Source of the DNA: Polytrichum commune
Taxonomy: Eukaryota > Streptophyta > Polytrichopsida > Polytrichales > Polytrichaceae
Length of the DNA stretch: 64,000 bases
Assembly (NCBI GenBank): GCA_950295325.1
Contig: OX485804.1
Location: forward strand, 55,230,429-55,294,428
Direction of reading: 5' to 3'
Shown: positions 63,906 through 64,000 of the stretch, piece after piece
How positions within the stretch are numbered: position 1 is the first letter of the stretch
Layout: each line of letters starts with the position of its first letter
The notes under the pieces: model-generated
What the model saw: only the letters and a program-made list of their open reading frames with translations
What the model was told of the DNA's origin: nothing
The model's database searches: none
Translations under genes and position numbers: made by a program

Positions 63906-64000
63906 ATTCTACCAATCTAAAAACATCGAAATTTTTTTTGCTTGACAAATCTAAGAGCATTGACAAGTTCCACTATTATCTTCATCACCAAACGTTTGTA

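Noticed and set aside
1-64000. tRNA or rRNA genes and CRISPR-like arrays
   Set aside because: No cloverleaf or rRNA sequence was recognised by eye, and the tandem arrays here have diverged units of 230-450 bp without regular spacers.

Overview
This window looks like nuclear DNA of a land plant. The coding genes are split by short GT-AG introns, one protein carries a serine-rich chloroplast transit peptide, two genes are plant class V (GH18) chitinases, and the LINE has a DUF4283 plus zinc-knuckle ORF1 typical of plants. A piggyBac transposon, a superfamily rarely reported from seed plants, together with large repeat-filled spacers, makes a non-seed plant such as a fern or lycophyte my best guess. 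That taxonomic placement is inference.

Layout. 1-2.6 kb: spacer with a TIR MITE just upstream of the first gene. 2.6-6.4 kb (+): a SpoU/TrmH-type RNA 2'-O-methyltransferase, probably plastid-targeted, in four exons. 6.4-13.2 kb: spacer with MITEs and foldback repeats. 13.5-16.1 kb (-): class V chitinase A with a TATA box. 16.4-20 kb: a run of five or more TIR elements. 20-23.7 kb (+): a decayed L1-type LINE. 23.7-30.6 kb: hairpins and dispersed repeats. 30.63-35.78 kb: a complete 5.15-kb piggyBac element flanked by TTAA, transposase on the minus strand. 36-41.4 kb: spacer with MITEs. 41.4-44.0 kb (-): soluble epoxide hydrolase in five exons. 44.0-45.2 kb: tandem repeat array upstream of it. 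49.5-52.5 kb (+): a Yae1-domain protein in six exons. 54.5-57.5 kb (-): class V chitinase B, paralogue of A with the same intron position and phase. 57.6-64 kb: spacer with MITEs and two weak coding candidates.

The host genes do not form a pathway. Two of them, the chitinases, are clear paralogues on the same strand about 40 kb apart. A recurring oddity is that four of the five host genes carry short local duplications of an exon edge with its splice site: four copies at the exon 1 donor of the methyltransferase, three related coding copies in the Yae1 gene, the exon 2 donor of chitinase A, and both the exon 2 acceptor and the start-codon region of chitinase B. The other standout observations are the piggyBac element and an epoxide hydrolase whose catalytic acid aspartate reads as asparagine.

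Exon boundaries were set by eye from reading frame, GT-AG rule and remembered family motifs. No transcript or database evidence was available. Repeat letters (A to L) are my own labels for families that recur inside the window.
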